A stretch of DNA of 64,000 bases, taken from Sandaracinaceae bacterium (GTDB taxonomy: Bacteria; Myxococcota_A; Polyangia; Polyangiales; Sandaracinaceae). Under the pieces are notes generated by a model. That model searched no databases and was not told where the DNA came from. It saw only the letters and a list, made by a program, of their open reading frames with translations. The stretch spans positions 496,001 to 560,000 of the forward strand of contig JACKEC010000015.1 of assembly GCA_020633195.1 (NCBI GenBank), in the 5' to 3' direction. Made by a program: the position numbers and the translations under genes. Shown in pieces: positions 18,303-25,704 of the stretch (positions within the stretch are counted from its first letter, which is position 1; the number at the start of each line of letters is the position of its first letter).

Positions 18303-20027
18303 ATGCCCACGAGCTTCCGCTTTCGAATCGTCCTCCTCGCCCTCGCGCTGAGCGCCGGCTGCGCCGCGGAGGGTGGCGACGGCCCCGGCACGCCGGACCA
18401 GCCCTACGATCCGGAGCCCGAAGACGGCGGCGACCCGATGATCGGGCCCGGCGACGCGTGCGGGAACGGCCTGGACGACGACGCCGACGGACGCGTCGAC
18501 GAGGACTGCATCTGCGCGGCGGGCGAGCAGCAGCGCTGCTTCCTCGGCGACCCGGCGCAGGCCGGGGTGGGGCAGTGCACGTGGGGCACGCAGGACTGCG
18601 TGGTCGAGATGGAGTTCGGCACGTGGGACCGCTGCGCGGGCTTCGGCCGCCCCGGCGAGGAGATCTGCGACGGCGTCGACAACGACTGCGACGGCGAGAC
18701 GGACGAAGGCTGCGAGTGCCTCCTCGACGAGGAGCGGAGCTGCTACACGGGCGTGCCGGGCACCGACGGCGTCGGCCTCTGCCGCGCCGGCCGTCAGTAC
18801 TGCGTCCCGACCGAGGACGGCTCGGTGTGGAGCGAGTGCGTCGACGAGACCGGGCCGAGCGCGGAGTCGTGCGACGGCAGCGGCGACGAGGACTGCGACG
18901 GGCTCATCGACGAGGGCTGCACGTGCGCCTTCGGCAGCGCGCGGGACTGCTACGCGGGGCCCGCCGACACCCGCGACGTCGGCGCCTGCCACGCGGGCAC
19001 GCAGGTCTGCTCGGGGACCGACGCGGACTCGTTCTGGGGTGAGTGCATGGGCGCGGTCCTGCCCGGCGCGGAGTCGTGCACCGGCCTCGTCGACGAGGAC
19101 TGCGACGGCCTCGTCGACTGCGCCGACCCCGACTGCGAGACGCACGCCGCGTGCTGCACGCCGTCGTCCGAGACGCTGGCGGTGGTGCCGCCGGACGCCG
19201 ACATCCTCTTCGTCGTCGATCGCTCCGGCAGCATGCAGTGGCCCGCGTCCGGCACGACCCGCAGCCGCTGGGAGGAGCTCGTCGGCGCGATGGGCACGAT
19301 CCTCCCGCTCACCGGCGACCTCTACACCGGGCTCCTCACCTTCCCCGAGGACATCCCGGGCGACGAGCGCCTGCACTGCGGCGTCGCGAGCGGCCCCGAC
19401 GTCGGCCTCGCCTACGGCAGCGGCCCGGCCATCGCGGCGCGCCTCGCGGTGGCGGGTCCCGCGGCGGGCGACACGCCCACCCCCGACGCGATCGCGACGG
19501 TCCGCGCCCACCTCGACCGCATCCCGATGTCGCGCCCGCGCTTCGTCGTGCTCCTCACCGACGGGCTCCCCGAGCCGAACTGCGGCGCGACCGTGCCCGC
19601 GACGGTGAGCGCGATCGCCGCGCTCCGCCGCGACCTCGGCGTCGACACCTTCGTGGTCGGCATCGTCGGCCCCGATCGCTCCGGGAGCACCGCGGGCATC
19701 CCCGCGCTCCGCGACGCGCTCAACCAGATGGCCGACGCCGGCGGCCGCGCTCGAGGCGGCGCCCGCCGCTACTACGAGGCCGTCGACGGCCCCGCGCTCG
19801 ACCGCTCGCTGCGCGCGATCCTCGCCGCGGCCACCGACTGCAGCGTCGGGCTCAGCGCCCCGCCCGCGCGCCCGAGCGCCATCGAGGTGCGGCGCGACGG
19901 GATCCTCGTCCCGCCGTCGGAGTGGACCCTGACCGGCACGCGGCTCGACCTGAGCGGCACCACCTGCGAGCAGATCCGCGCCGGCGCCGTCAGCAGCATC
20001 ACCGTCGCGGACCGCTGCGGCACCTGA
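18303..20027 (+). CDS. vWA-domain lipoprotein with MopE-like acidic/Cys repeats
   Basis: 574 residues from ATG 18303; earlier in-frame starts lack a signal. The N-terminus MPTSFRFRIVLLALALSAGC is a lipoprotein signal. Four repeats of the type CDGVDNDCDGETDEGC (also CGNGLDDDADGRVDEDC, SCDGSGDEDCDGLIDEGC, SCTGLVDEDCDGLVDC) occupy about residues 50-290 and match the MopE putative metal-binding repeat. A von Willebrand A domain follows, with MIDAS DRSGSM (Asp306, Ser308, Ser310) and VVLLTDGLPEPNC. The C-terminus holds a beta domain. It probably binds metal-dependent ligands at the outer surface, in adhesion or recognition. It converges with the FHA/PilZ gene. Confidence 0.88.
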   Translation: MPTSFRFRIVLLALALSAGCAAEGGDGPGTPDQPYDPEPEDGGDPMIGPGDACGNGLDDDADGRVDEDCICAAGEQQRCFLGDPAQAGVGQCTWGTQDCVVEMEFGTWDRCAGFGRPGEEICDGVDNDCDGETDEGCECLLDEERSCYTGVPGTDGVGLCRAGRQYCVPTEDGSVWSECVDETGPSAESCDGSGDEDCDGLIDEGCTCAFGSARDCYAGPADTRDVGACHAGTQVCSGTDADSFWGECMGAVLPGAESCTGLVDEDCDGLVDCADPDCETHAACCTPSSETLAVVPPDADILFVVDRSGSMQWPASGTTRSRWEELVGAMGTILPLTGDLYTGLLTFPEDIPGDERLHCGVASGPDVGLAYGSGPAIAARLAVAGPAAGDTPTPDAIATVRAHLDRIPMSRPRFVVLLTDGLPEPNCGATVPATVSAIAALRRDLGVDTFVVGIVGPDRSGSTAGIPALRDALNQMADAGGRARGGARRYYEAVDGPALDRSLRAILAAATDCSVGLSAPPARPSAIEVRRDGILVPPSEWTLTGTRLDLSGTTCEQIRAGAVSSITVADRCGT

Positions 20028-20042
20028 CCTCCCTCCGGAAAC

Positions 20043-20909
20043 TCAGCGATCGAGCACGGCCTCGAGCCACCGGCGCACGCGCTCGCTCGGCTCGTGGAAG
20101 CGGATGCCCATCCCGGGCTCGCCCTCCTCGGTGACGCGCGCCACGACGCTGGCGATCGGGATCGCGGGGGCGGCCTCGGGGAGCAGCGTGACCTGGCACT
20201 TCGTGCCGACCTCGTCGAGGAGGAGCGAGGCGATGAAGACGCCGCTGCGGCTGAGGTCCCAGGTGATCGCGTCGATGGTCATCGTCTCGGATGTGTAGAC
20301 GACGGGGATGGCGAGCGGCTGGCGCGTGGCGCTGCGTCGCTCGGCCTCGGCCTCCGCCTCGGCGACCATCGCGTCGACCTCGCCGAGGGGGATCTGCTGG
20401 GTCAGCGAAGCCGGGCGCCCCGCGCGGAACTCGTGCCCGCAGTGGGGGCACACGTCGTGGATCGCGGCGACGGCGGAGCGGCACGCGGGGCAGGTCTGCG
20501 CGGGCGGCGGCGCCGGCTGGGTCGGCGGCGACTCGAGGTCGCGGATCGCGTCGTCGATCGCGAGCAGGCCCGCGGCGAGCTCGGGGTAGTCGGGCTGCGT
20601 CGTCTCGGCGGCGGCCTCGGCGGCCTCGCCCTGCACCCAGAGGACCCGCAGCGTGCGCTTGCCGAGCCGGAGCGAGTCGCCGTCCGCGAGCGGCTGGCGG
20701 CCGACGAGGGGCTCGTCGTTCAGCCACGTCCCGTTGCGGCTCGCGAGCTCCTCCACGTGCGCGGCGTCGTCTTCGAAGACGATGCGGACGTGACGACGCG
20801 AGACGAAGGGGTCGTTGAAGCGCAGCGAGCAGCCGACGTCGCGCCCGATGATCGTCTCGCCGGGCGGCAGCTGGACGCTGCCTTCGTGGTACTCGAGGAA
20901 GAGCCTCAC
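20043..20909 (-). CDS. FHA - zinc ribbon - PilZ signalling protein
   Basis: 288 residues, GTG start at 20909. Residues about 1-90 are an FHA phosphothreonine-binding domain: ETIIGRDVGCSLRFNDPFVS, then RRHVRIVFEDD and ELASRNGTWLND. Residues about 137-158 contain a four-Cys zinc ribbon (CPACRSAVAAIHDVCPHCG). Residues about 190-285 form a PilZ-like domain with RRSATRQPLAIPVVY and DLSRSGVFI, matching the RxxxR and D/NxSxxG c-di-GMP-binding motifs. The protein could link Ser/Thr kinase output to c-di-GMP signalling; several such kinases lie within 8 kb. No membrane segment, so cytosolic. Confidence 0.88.
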   Translation of the reverse strand: MRLFLEYHEGSVQLPPGETIIGRDVGCSLRFNDPFVSRRHVRIVFEDDAAHVEELASRNGTWLNDEPLVGRQPLADGDSLRLGKRTLRVLWVQGEAAEAAAETTQPDYPELAAGLLAIDDAIRDLESPPTQPAPPPAQTCPACRSAVAAIHDVCPHCGHEFRAGRPASLTQQIPLGEVDAMVAEAEAEAERRSATRQPLAIPVVYTSETMTIDAITWDLSRSGVFIASLLLDEVGTKCQVTLLPEAAPAIPIASVVARVTEEGEPGMGIRFHEPSERVRRWLEAVLDR

Positions 20910-21013
20910 GGCCCGCGACTCTAGTCCTTCTGTCGCCGAGTGCCCTCCGGGATTTTCCAGGACCCGCGCACGCGACGCTGCACGACGCCCTCGTTTGCGG
21001 TAGGCTCTGCACC

Positions 21014-21787
21014 TTGCGGCGCACCATCCTCGCCATCGTCTCCGCGCTCCTCGGCGCGTGCTCGGGCTCGACCCCGATGGACGACGCGTCCACGCCCCCG
21101 GGCACGGACTCCGGCATGGTGCGCGCGGACGCCGCGATGATGGGCGTCGACGCCACGGTACCGCCGATGACGGACGGCGGCGGCGGCGGGATCGACGGCG
21201 GCTCGATGGCGTGCCCGTACCCGTCGGGCGCGGTCGAGCCGATGGCGCTCGGCGCCGTGATCTGGCCCTACCGGTGGCCCGAGGCGGTTCAGCCGGACGG
21301 CACCAACGTCCCGCTCGATCTGACCGAAGTGCACTGCACCGCCGACGAGAACATCGACTGGAGTCCCTTCGACTTCCTGTTGTTCATCTCGTTCCCAGCC
21401 TGGTGACCGGACTGCACTGCGCACACCAGTTCGGTGGCGTCGGTCGAAGACGAGATCACGGCGATGGGCATCCAGATCATCTGGATGCTGCAAGAGGACC
21501 GCAGCTTCTCCCCGGGTGACGCGACGACCTGCCGCGGCATCATGGACAGCCGCGGGGCCACGTCCGGGCTCTGCGTCGGCGACGGTCAGACCATGGGCCA
21601 GACCGTCCCGAGCATGAGCACGTTCAACGACTCGCCGTTCGCGATCGGGCGGGGCTACGACATGCTCATCTCGCGGAGCGACATGATCATCCGCGACGTC
21701 TCGACCCACGGCACCCCGGCGGGCAACGACAACCTCACCGGCCCCGAGCTCGTCGAGCGCCTCCGCATGGTCATCGCGGGCCTTTAG
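21014..21787 (+). CDS. Putative selenoprotein: thioredoxin-like lipoprotein with UxxC active site
   Basis: 257 residues if the TGA at 21404-21406 is read as selenocysteine (residue 131). TTG start at 21014 gives MRRTILAIVSALLGAC, a lipoprotein signal with lipobox LLGAC, then a Ser/Thr/Asp/Gly-rich tether. From about residue 65 the chain looks like a TlpA/redoxin fold: LTEVHC, DFLLFISFPAW, then U-PDCTAHTSS, IQIIWMLQED. The TGA sits exactly at the first Cys of the expected WCxxC site. The frame stays open, with typical codon use, for 127 codons after it, and protein character continues. Downstream is a hairpin of bacterial SECIS geometry. The product would be an envelope oxidoreductase. Alternatives are a nonsense mutation or a sequencing error. 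Confidence 0.75.
21407..21443 (+). other. Candidate bacterial SECIS hairpin
   Basis: Directly after the in-frame TGA (21404-21406). Stem CGC-(bulged A)-CACC at 21420-21427 pairs perfectly with GGTGGCG at 21433-21439; the five-base loop AGTTC is at 21428-21432. An outer CCG/CGG pairing (21407-21409 with 21441-21443) is possible. Twenty-one bases separate TGA from the loop, within the 16-37 described for bacterial SECIS elements, and a G lies in the first two loop positions, also as described. The element lies within the coding region, as bacterial SelB recognition requires. Confidence 0.65.
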
Positions 21788-21981
21788 CAGGCTGCCTCGG
21801 CAGCCTGCTACCCCGTGCCCGTGCCCGTGCCCGTGCCTGTTCGGCAGGCTACCCGATACCTACTCCTGACACGGGATGTGGCTCACACCCGCGCGCGCCA
21901 CGTTTTCGGGCACGGGCAAGGGCACGGGCATGCGCGCTTCGCGCGCGGCACGGTGAGCAGGCTGCCTCCGCAGCCTGCTCA
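21785..21981. repeat. Composite inverted repeat between convergent genes (paired hairpins, hexamer runs)
   Basis: Two hairpins of nearly the same sequence flank the region. The left is TAGCAGGCTGCC/GGCAGCCTGCTA (21785-21810, 12-bp stem, 2-base loop) and contains the TAG stop of the redoxin gene. The right is TGAGCAGGCTGC/GCAGCCTGCTCA (21954-21981, 12-bp stem, 4-base loop) and contains the stop of the ABC gene. Inside lie runs of CCCGTG (about 21811-21837) and the opposite-strand version CGGGCA (about 21907-21930), so the whole stretch can fold back on itself. A GCGCGC hairpin is at about 21931-21947. It may act as a two-way terminator and looks like a REP-pair element. Confidence 0.6.
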
Positions 21982-23829
21982 GCGGTACGCGGCGGCCTGC
22001 ACGCGATAGAGGGACGCGTAGACGCCGTCCTGCTCCACGAGGTCGTCGTGGTGGCCGAGCTCGACCACCCGGCCGTGGTCGAGCACGAGGATGTCGTCGG
22101 CGATCCGCGCGGTCGCGAGGCGGTGCGAGACGATCACGCCCATCCGGCCCTGGAGGATCTCGGCGAGCTGGTCGTCGAGCTCCGCCTGACGCTTCGGGTC
22201 GGCCGCGCTCGTCGGCTCGTCGAAGATCAGCAGGTCGGTGTCCTGCTTCATCAGCGCGCGCGCGAACGCGAGGCGCTGCCACTGGCCGCCGGACAGCTCG
22301 GAGGCGCCGCGGAACGAGCGGCCCAGGCGCGTGTGGTAGCCCTTGTCGAGCTCCGCGATGACGCTCTCGGCGCGCGCCTCTTCCGTCGCCGCCTTCCAGC
22401 CCTCTTCGTCGTCGAAGCGCTCCGCGTCGCCGGCGCCGATGTTCTCGCCGGCGGTCAGCTTGTAGCGGTTGAAGTCCTGGAACAGCACCGACACGCGGTC
22501 CCGGAGCGCGTCCGTGCTCCAGGCGGACAGCTCCACTCCGTCGAGCAGGATGCGGCCGCCGTCGGGCACGTAGCGGCGCGTCAGGAGCTTCACGAGCGTC
22601 GACTTCCCGCTCCCGTTGTGGCCGACGATCGCCACCGTGCGCCCCGGCTCGAGGTGGAAGCTCACGCCGTCGAGCGCCGGGCGCGAGGCGCCCGGATAGG
22701 TGTACGTCAGGTTCTCGACCCGCAATCCGTCTTGCGTGTCCTGGCCCTCGTCGATCTCCCCTCCGTCGCCGACGACGGGGTGCGCGAGGAACGCGTCGAG
22801 GCTCTCGACGTAGAGGGCGTCCTCGTACATCCCGCCCAGCGAGGTGAGCGCGGTCGTGACGGCGTTCTGACCTTGTCGGAAGACGACGACGTACATCGTC
22901 ATCTGCCCCAGGGTCAGCAGCCCCTCGACCGTGTCCAGGACGATCCAGATGTAGGCCGCGAAGAACGCCGCGGTCCCCGCGAGGCCGAGGATCAGGCCCC
23001 ACACGTGCCGCTTGATCGCGATGCGCCGGTCCTCGCCGTAGAGCCTGTCGAACAGCTCGTCGTAGCGGACGAGGAAGATGTCGCCGAGCCCGAAGAAGCC
23101 GACCTCCTTCGCGAAGTGCTCCCGCGTGAGCACCGTCTCGATGTAGTTGCGCTCGCGGCTCTCGGGCGAGTGCGACTTGAAGAAGCGGAAGGTGACCTCG
23201 CTGAAGCGCGCCTCGGAGAAGAACGCGGGCACCCCGGCGACCACGAGGACGCCGACCGCCCACCACGAGAGGTCCACGAGGATGGCGAAGTAGCCCGCCA
23301 GCGAGATCGCGTTCTTCGCGAGGGTGAACGAGCGCAGCACGAGCCCGAGCGGGCGCACCGTGGCCTCGCGGCGCGCCTCCTCCATCCGGTCGTGGAGCGT
23401 CGGGTCCTCGAAGTCCGCGAGGCCGAGCTGGGACGCCTTCTCGATGATCCGTCGGGTGACGTGGTGGGCGAGCTTGGCCTTGAGGAGCTGCTGGCCGAGC
23501 GCGGTGCCGCGGTTGCCGGCGATGAGCACGGCGACCGCGACGCCTTCGCCGACGATCCCCCAGAACGCCGTGAACTTCGCGGCGCCCTCGCCGGCGAGCG
23601 AGCCGACCACCGCGTCCACCACGATCCGCGCGAGGAAGGCCGCCGCCACCGGGGCGAGGCCCGCGGCCAGCGTGCTGCCCACGAGCAGCACCGTCAGCCC
23701 CCGGCTCGTCTCCCAGACGAGCGACAGCGCGCGCAGCGAGTTCTTCAGCGCGCCCGAGGCGCCCTGTCGATCCTCCTCCTCCTGTTGCTCCGGCTCGTCC
23801 GACACGGGATCAGGACCCGAGTGATTCAT
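21979..23829 (-). CDS. ABC transporter, fused permease and ATPase
   Basis: 616 residues, ATG at 23829. The first 25 residues are acidic/Gln-rich (SDEPEQQEEEDRQG), then about six membrane helices (residues about 40-320) of an ABC exporter. The nucleotide-binding domain has intact motifs: Walker A GHNGSGKST (Lys409), signature ASELSGGQWQR, Walker B LLIFDEP (Glu538), and switch His in VSHRLATARIADD. It is a half-size exporter that would work as a homodimer in the inner membrane, exporting lipid, peptide or drug. Three bases separate it from the lipoprotein-like gene upstream, so it may share its transcript with the kinase. Substrate unknown. Confidence 0.92.
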   Translation of the reverse strand: MNHSGPDPVSDEPEQQEEEDRQGASGALKNSLRALSLVWETSRGLTVLLVGSTLAAGLAPVAAAFLARIVVDAVVGSLAGEGAAKFTAFWGIVGEGVAVAVLIAGNRGTALGQQLLKAKLAHHVTRRIIEKASQLGLADFEDPTLHDRMEEARREATVRPLGLVLRSFTLAKNAISLAGYFAILVDLSWWAVGVLVVAGVPAFFSEARFSEVTFRFFKSHSPESRERNYIETVLTREHFAKEVGFFGLGDIFLVRYDELFDRLYGEDRRIAIKRHVWGLILGLAGTAAFFAAYIWIVLDTVEGLLTLGQMTMYVVVFRQGQNAVTTALTSLGGMYEDALYVESLDAFLAHPVVGDGGEIDEGQDTQDGLRVENLTYTYPGASRPALDGVSFHLEPGRTVAIVGHNGSGKSTLVKLLTRRYVPDGGRILLDGVELSAWSTDALRDRVSVLFQDFNRYKLTAGENIGAGDAERFDDEEGWKAATEEARAESVIAELDKGYHTRLGRSFRGASELSGGQWQRLAFARALMKQDTDLLIFDEPTSAADPKRQAELDDQLAEILQGRMGVIVSHRLATARIADDILVLDHGRVVELGHHDDLVEQDGVYASLYRVQAAAYR

Positions 23830-23832
23830 CGC

Positions 23833-24783
23833 TCAGCGAACGTCGAACGTCCAGCGATCCCCGCACGCGGTGATCGCTTCGCCGCCGGGCTCGAGCCGGC
23901 CCATGGGGACCGGGACGGGCGCGCTCCAGCCGCCGTCCGCGAGGCCCCGCGCGAACCGCAGAGGCGTCCATCGGCCGCGCGTGACGACGACGACCCCGTC
24001 CCCGCGGAGCCCGACGTCCACCGGCTCGCCGCCCTCGAGCGGAGGCAGCGGCGCGCAGGACGTCCCCTCGCACCGCGTGCCCGTCCAGCGCCGACCCTCG
24101 GGCCACAGCGCGACCGAGCGCTCGCCGTCGCAGGCCTCGAGCCTCGGCTCGCCGGCCGGTCGCGGCGACCCACCGCCGGGGTCTCCGTCCTCGGCCGCAC
24201 ACGGCGCGGCCTCGGGCGCTCCCGCCGGCTCCTGGCAGCGGAGGCTCGCCTCGAAGGCGCCCGCGTCCGCACGCGGCGGATCGAAGTGGGTCGGATCGTA
24301 CTCGGCCCCGGGGGGCATCGCGCCATCGAGGACGTGGATGGGCCCGGCCAGCTCGCGCGCTCGAAGCAGCGTCTGGGCGGGGTCGTCCAGGGTCAGCGCG
24401 TGCCGAGCGAGGGCCTCGAGCTCCGCGACGGGCCGCGACAGATCGGTGCCCCCCGTCACCGACGGGTCGACGTTCAACCCCGACAGGAGCGGCGCGCAGC
24501 GCGCCGGCCAGAGGCGCGCCGGATCGGGCGCCTCGTCCTCGAAGGCCACGCTCGCGAGCGTGTCCACCGCGTTGGCGGCCAGCCGATCCGCGACGGCCTC
24601 CTCGGCGTCGCGGCGCCCGATCGGCGTCCCGACCACGCAGCGGCGCGCGATGTCCCACTGCTCGCCGACCCACTGTCGGCCGAGCTCGCGGGTCTGGTCT
24701 TCCTGGCGGACCGTGGCCATCGCCCAGATCGCGAGCACCCCGACGGAGGTGACCGCGGCGGCGACCGCGCGCTTGCCCTTCAT
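23833..24783 (-). CDS. Single-pass membrane-anchored protein next to a Ser/Thr kinase
   Basis: 316 residues, ATG at 24783 overlapping the kinase stop (ATGA), so the two are coupled. The N-terminal hydrophobic segment (AVAAAVTSVGVLAIWAMATV) is a signal anchor without a clear lipobox. The exported part has a helical section (to about residue 150), a Cys-containing Pro/Gly-rich linker, and a C-terminal beta-strand series (ALWPEGRRWTGTRC, GEPVDVGLRGDGVVVVTRG) resembling a small propeller. No enzymatic motif. The overlap suggests it functions with the kinase, perhaps as sensor or output partner. Family not recognised. Confidence 0.72.
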   Translation of the reverse strand: MKGKRAVAAAVTSVGVLAIWAMATVRQEDQTRELGRQWVGEQWDIARRCVVGTPIGRRDAEEAVADRLAANAVDTLASVAFEDEAPDPARLWPARCAPLLSGLNVDPSVTGGTDLSRPVAELEALARHALTLDDPAQTLLRARELAGPIHVLDGAMPPGAEYDPTHFDPPRADAGAFEASLRCQEPAGAPEAAPCAAEDGDPGGGSPRPAGEPRLEACDGERSVALWPEGRRWTGTRCEGTSCAPLPPLEGGEPVDVGLRGDGVVVVTRGRWTPLRFARGLADGGWSAPVPVPMGRLEPGGEAITACGDRWTFDVR

Positions 24784-25637
24784 GCCGCGTCGCGGAAGGC
24801 CCGCGCGAGGGCCTGGGCCGAGTGGAAGCGGCGCTCTCGGTGCCGGCTCATGGCCGTCATGACGACGGCCGACATCGTCTCCGAGACGCCCGGCGCCGCC
24901 TCCTCGAGGGGCGGCGTGTTGCCCATCACGATGTCCATCATGAGCTTGCCGGGGACGTTCCCCGTGAACGGGGGGCCGCCGGTGAGGCACTCGTAGATCA
25001 TCACCCCGAAGGCGTAGGTGTCGATGCGCTCGTCGAGCTCGCCTTTGCCCGTCAAGAGCTCGGGGGCCATGTAGGCGGGCGTCCCGATCAGCTCGCCGGT
25101 CCGCGTCAGGCGCTCGAGCCCGAGCACCTTGGAGAGCCCGAAGTCGAGGAGCTTCACCGCGCGCTCCGGGCCGACGAGGAAGACGTTCGCCGGCTTCAGG
25201 TCGCCGTGGATCACCCCGTGATCGTGCGCGGCGCCGAGCCCCGCGGCGATGCCCTCGACGATCGGCAGCAGCGCGCCCGGGGACAGCGGGCCCTCGCGCC
25301 CCAGGAGCTGCTGGAGCGTCTCGCCCTGGAGCAGCTCCATCACCGAGAAGAGCAGCTCGTCGTCGCTCGCGCCGACGTCGAGCACGTCGACGATGCACGG
25401 GTGATCGAGCGCCATCAGCACCGAGGACTCGCGCCGGAAGCGCCGGCGGACGTCGCGGTCGGCGGTCAGCTCGGGGTGCAGCAGCTTGAGCGCGACGGCG
25501 CGGTCGCCCTGCTCGTCGTGCGCCTCGAAGACCGCGCCCATGCCGCCGGCCGCGACCAGGCGGGTGAGCCGATAGCGGTCCCCCATCACCGTACCCGGCG
25601 GCGGCAGGCTCGACCGCGGCTGCGGGGGCGGGACCAT
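24780..25637 (-). CDS. Cytosolic Ser/Thr protein kinase, HGD (non-RD) type
   Basis: 285 residues, ATG at 25637, kinase domain only. Gly-rich loop AAGGMGAVFEAH, catalytic Lys51 (AVALKLL), Glu70 in helix C, DFG at 165-167, and APE-equivalent YMAPE. The catalytic loop reads VIHGDLKPAN (Asp146), so the usual Arg of HRD is Gly. Such non-RD kinases generally do not need activation-loop phosphorylation. No membrane segment follows, unlike many bacterial kinases, but the coupled downstream gene encodes a membrane-anchored protein that could supply one. It is divergent from the second kinase by 67 bp. Confidence 0.92.
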   Translation of the reverse strand: MVPPPQPRSSLPPPGTVMGDRYRLTRLVAAGGMGAVFEAHDEQGDRAVALKLLHPELTADRDVRRRFRRESSVLMALDHPCIVDVLDVGASDDELLFSVMELLQGETLQQLLGREGPLSPGALLPIVEGIAAGLGAAHDHGVIHGDLKPANVFLVGPERAVKLLDFGLSKVLGLERLTRTGELIGTPAYMAPELLTGKGELDERIDTYAFGVMIYECLTGGPPFTGNVPGKLMMDIVMGNTPPLEEAAPGVSETMSAVVMTAMSRHRERRFHSAQALARAFRDAA

Positions 25638-25704
25638 CGGGCCGCATGGTTTCGCGCGGATCGGCCCGGGTCAAGCGAGCGGGCGTCTCTGATACAAGGC
25701 GGGG

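Noticed and set aside
21404..21406. Reading the TGA as a plain nonsense mutation or two separate genes
   Set aside because: The TGA sits exactly at the catalytic Cys position, both sides are one frame, no good start codon with ribosome site follows, and a SECIS-like hairpin is present. Kept as an alternative only.
22048..24996. Plus-strand open frame of about 980 codons opposite the ABC exporter
   Set aside because: Antisense of the ABC gene with no domain motif; composition is typical of high-GC shadow frames.
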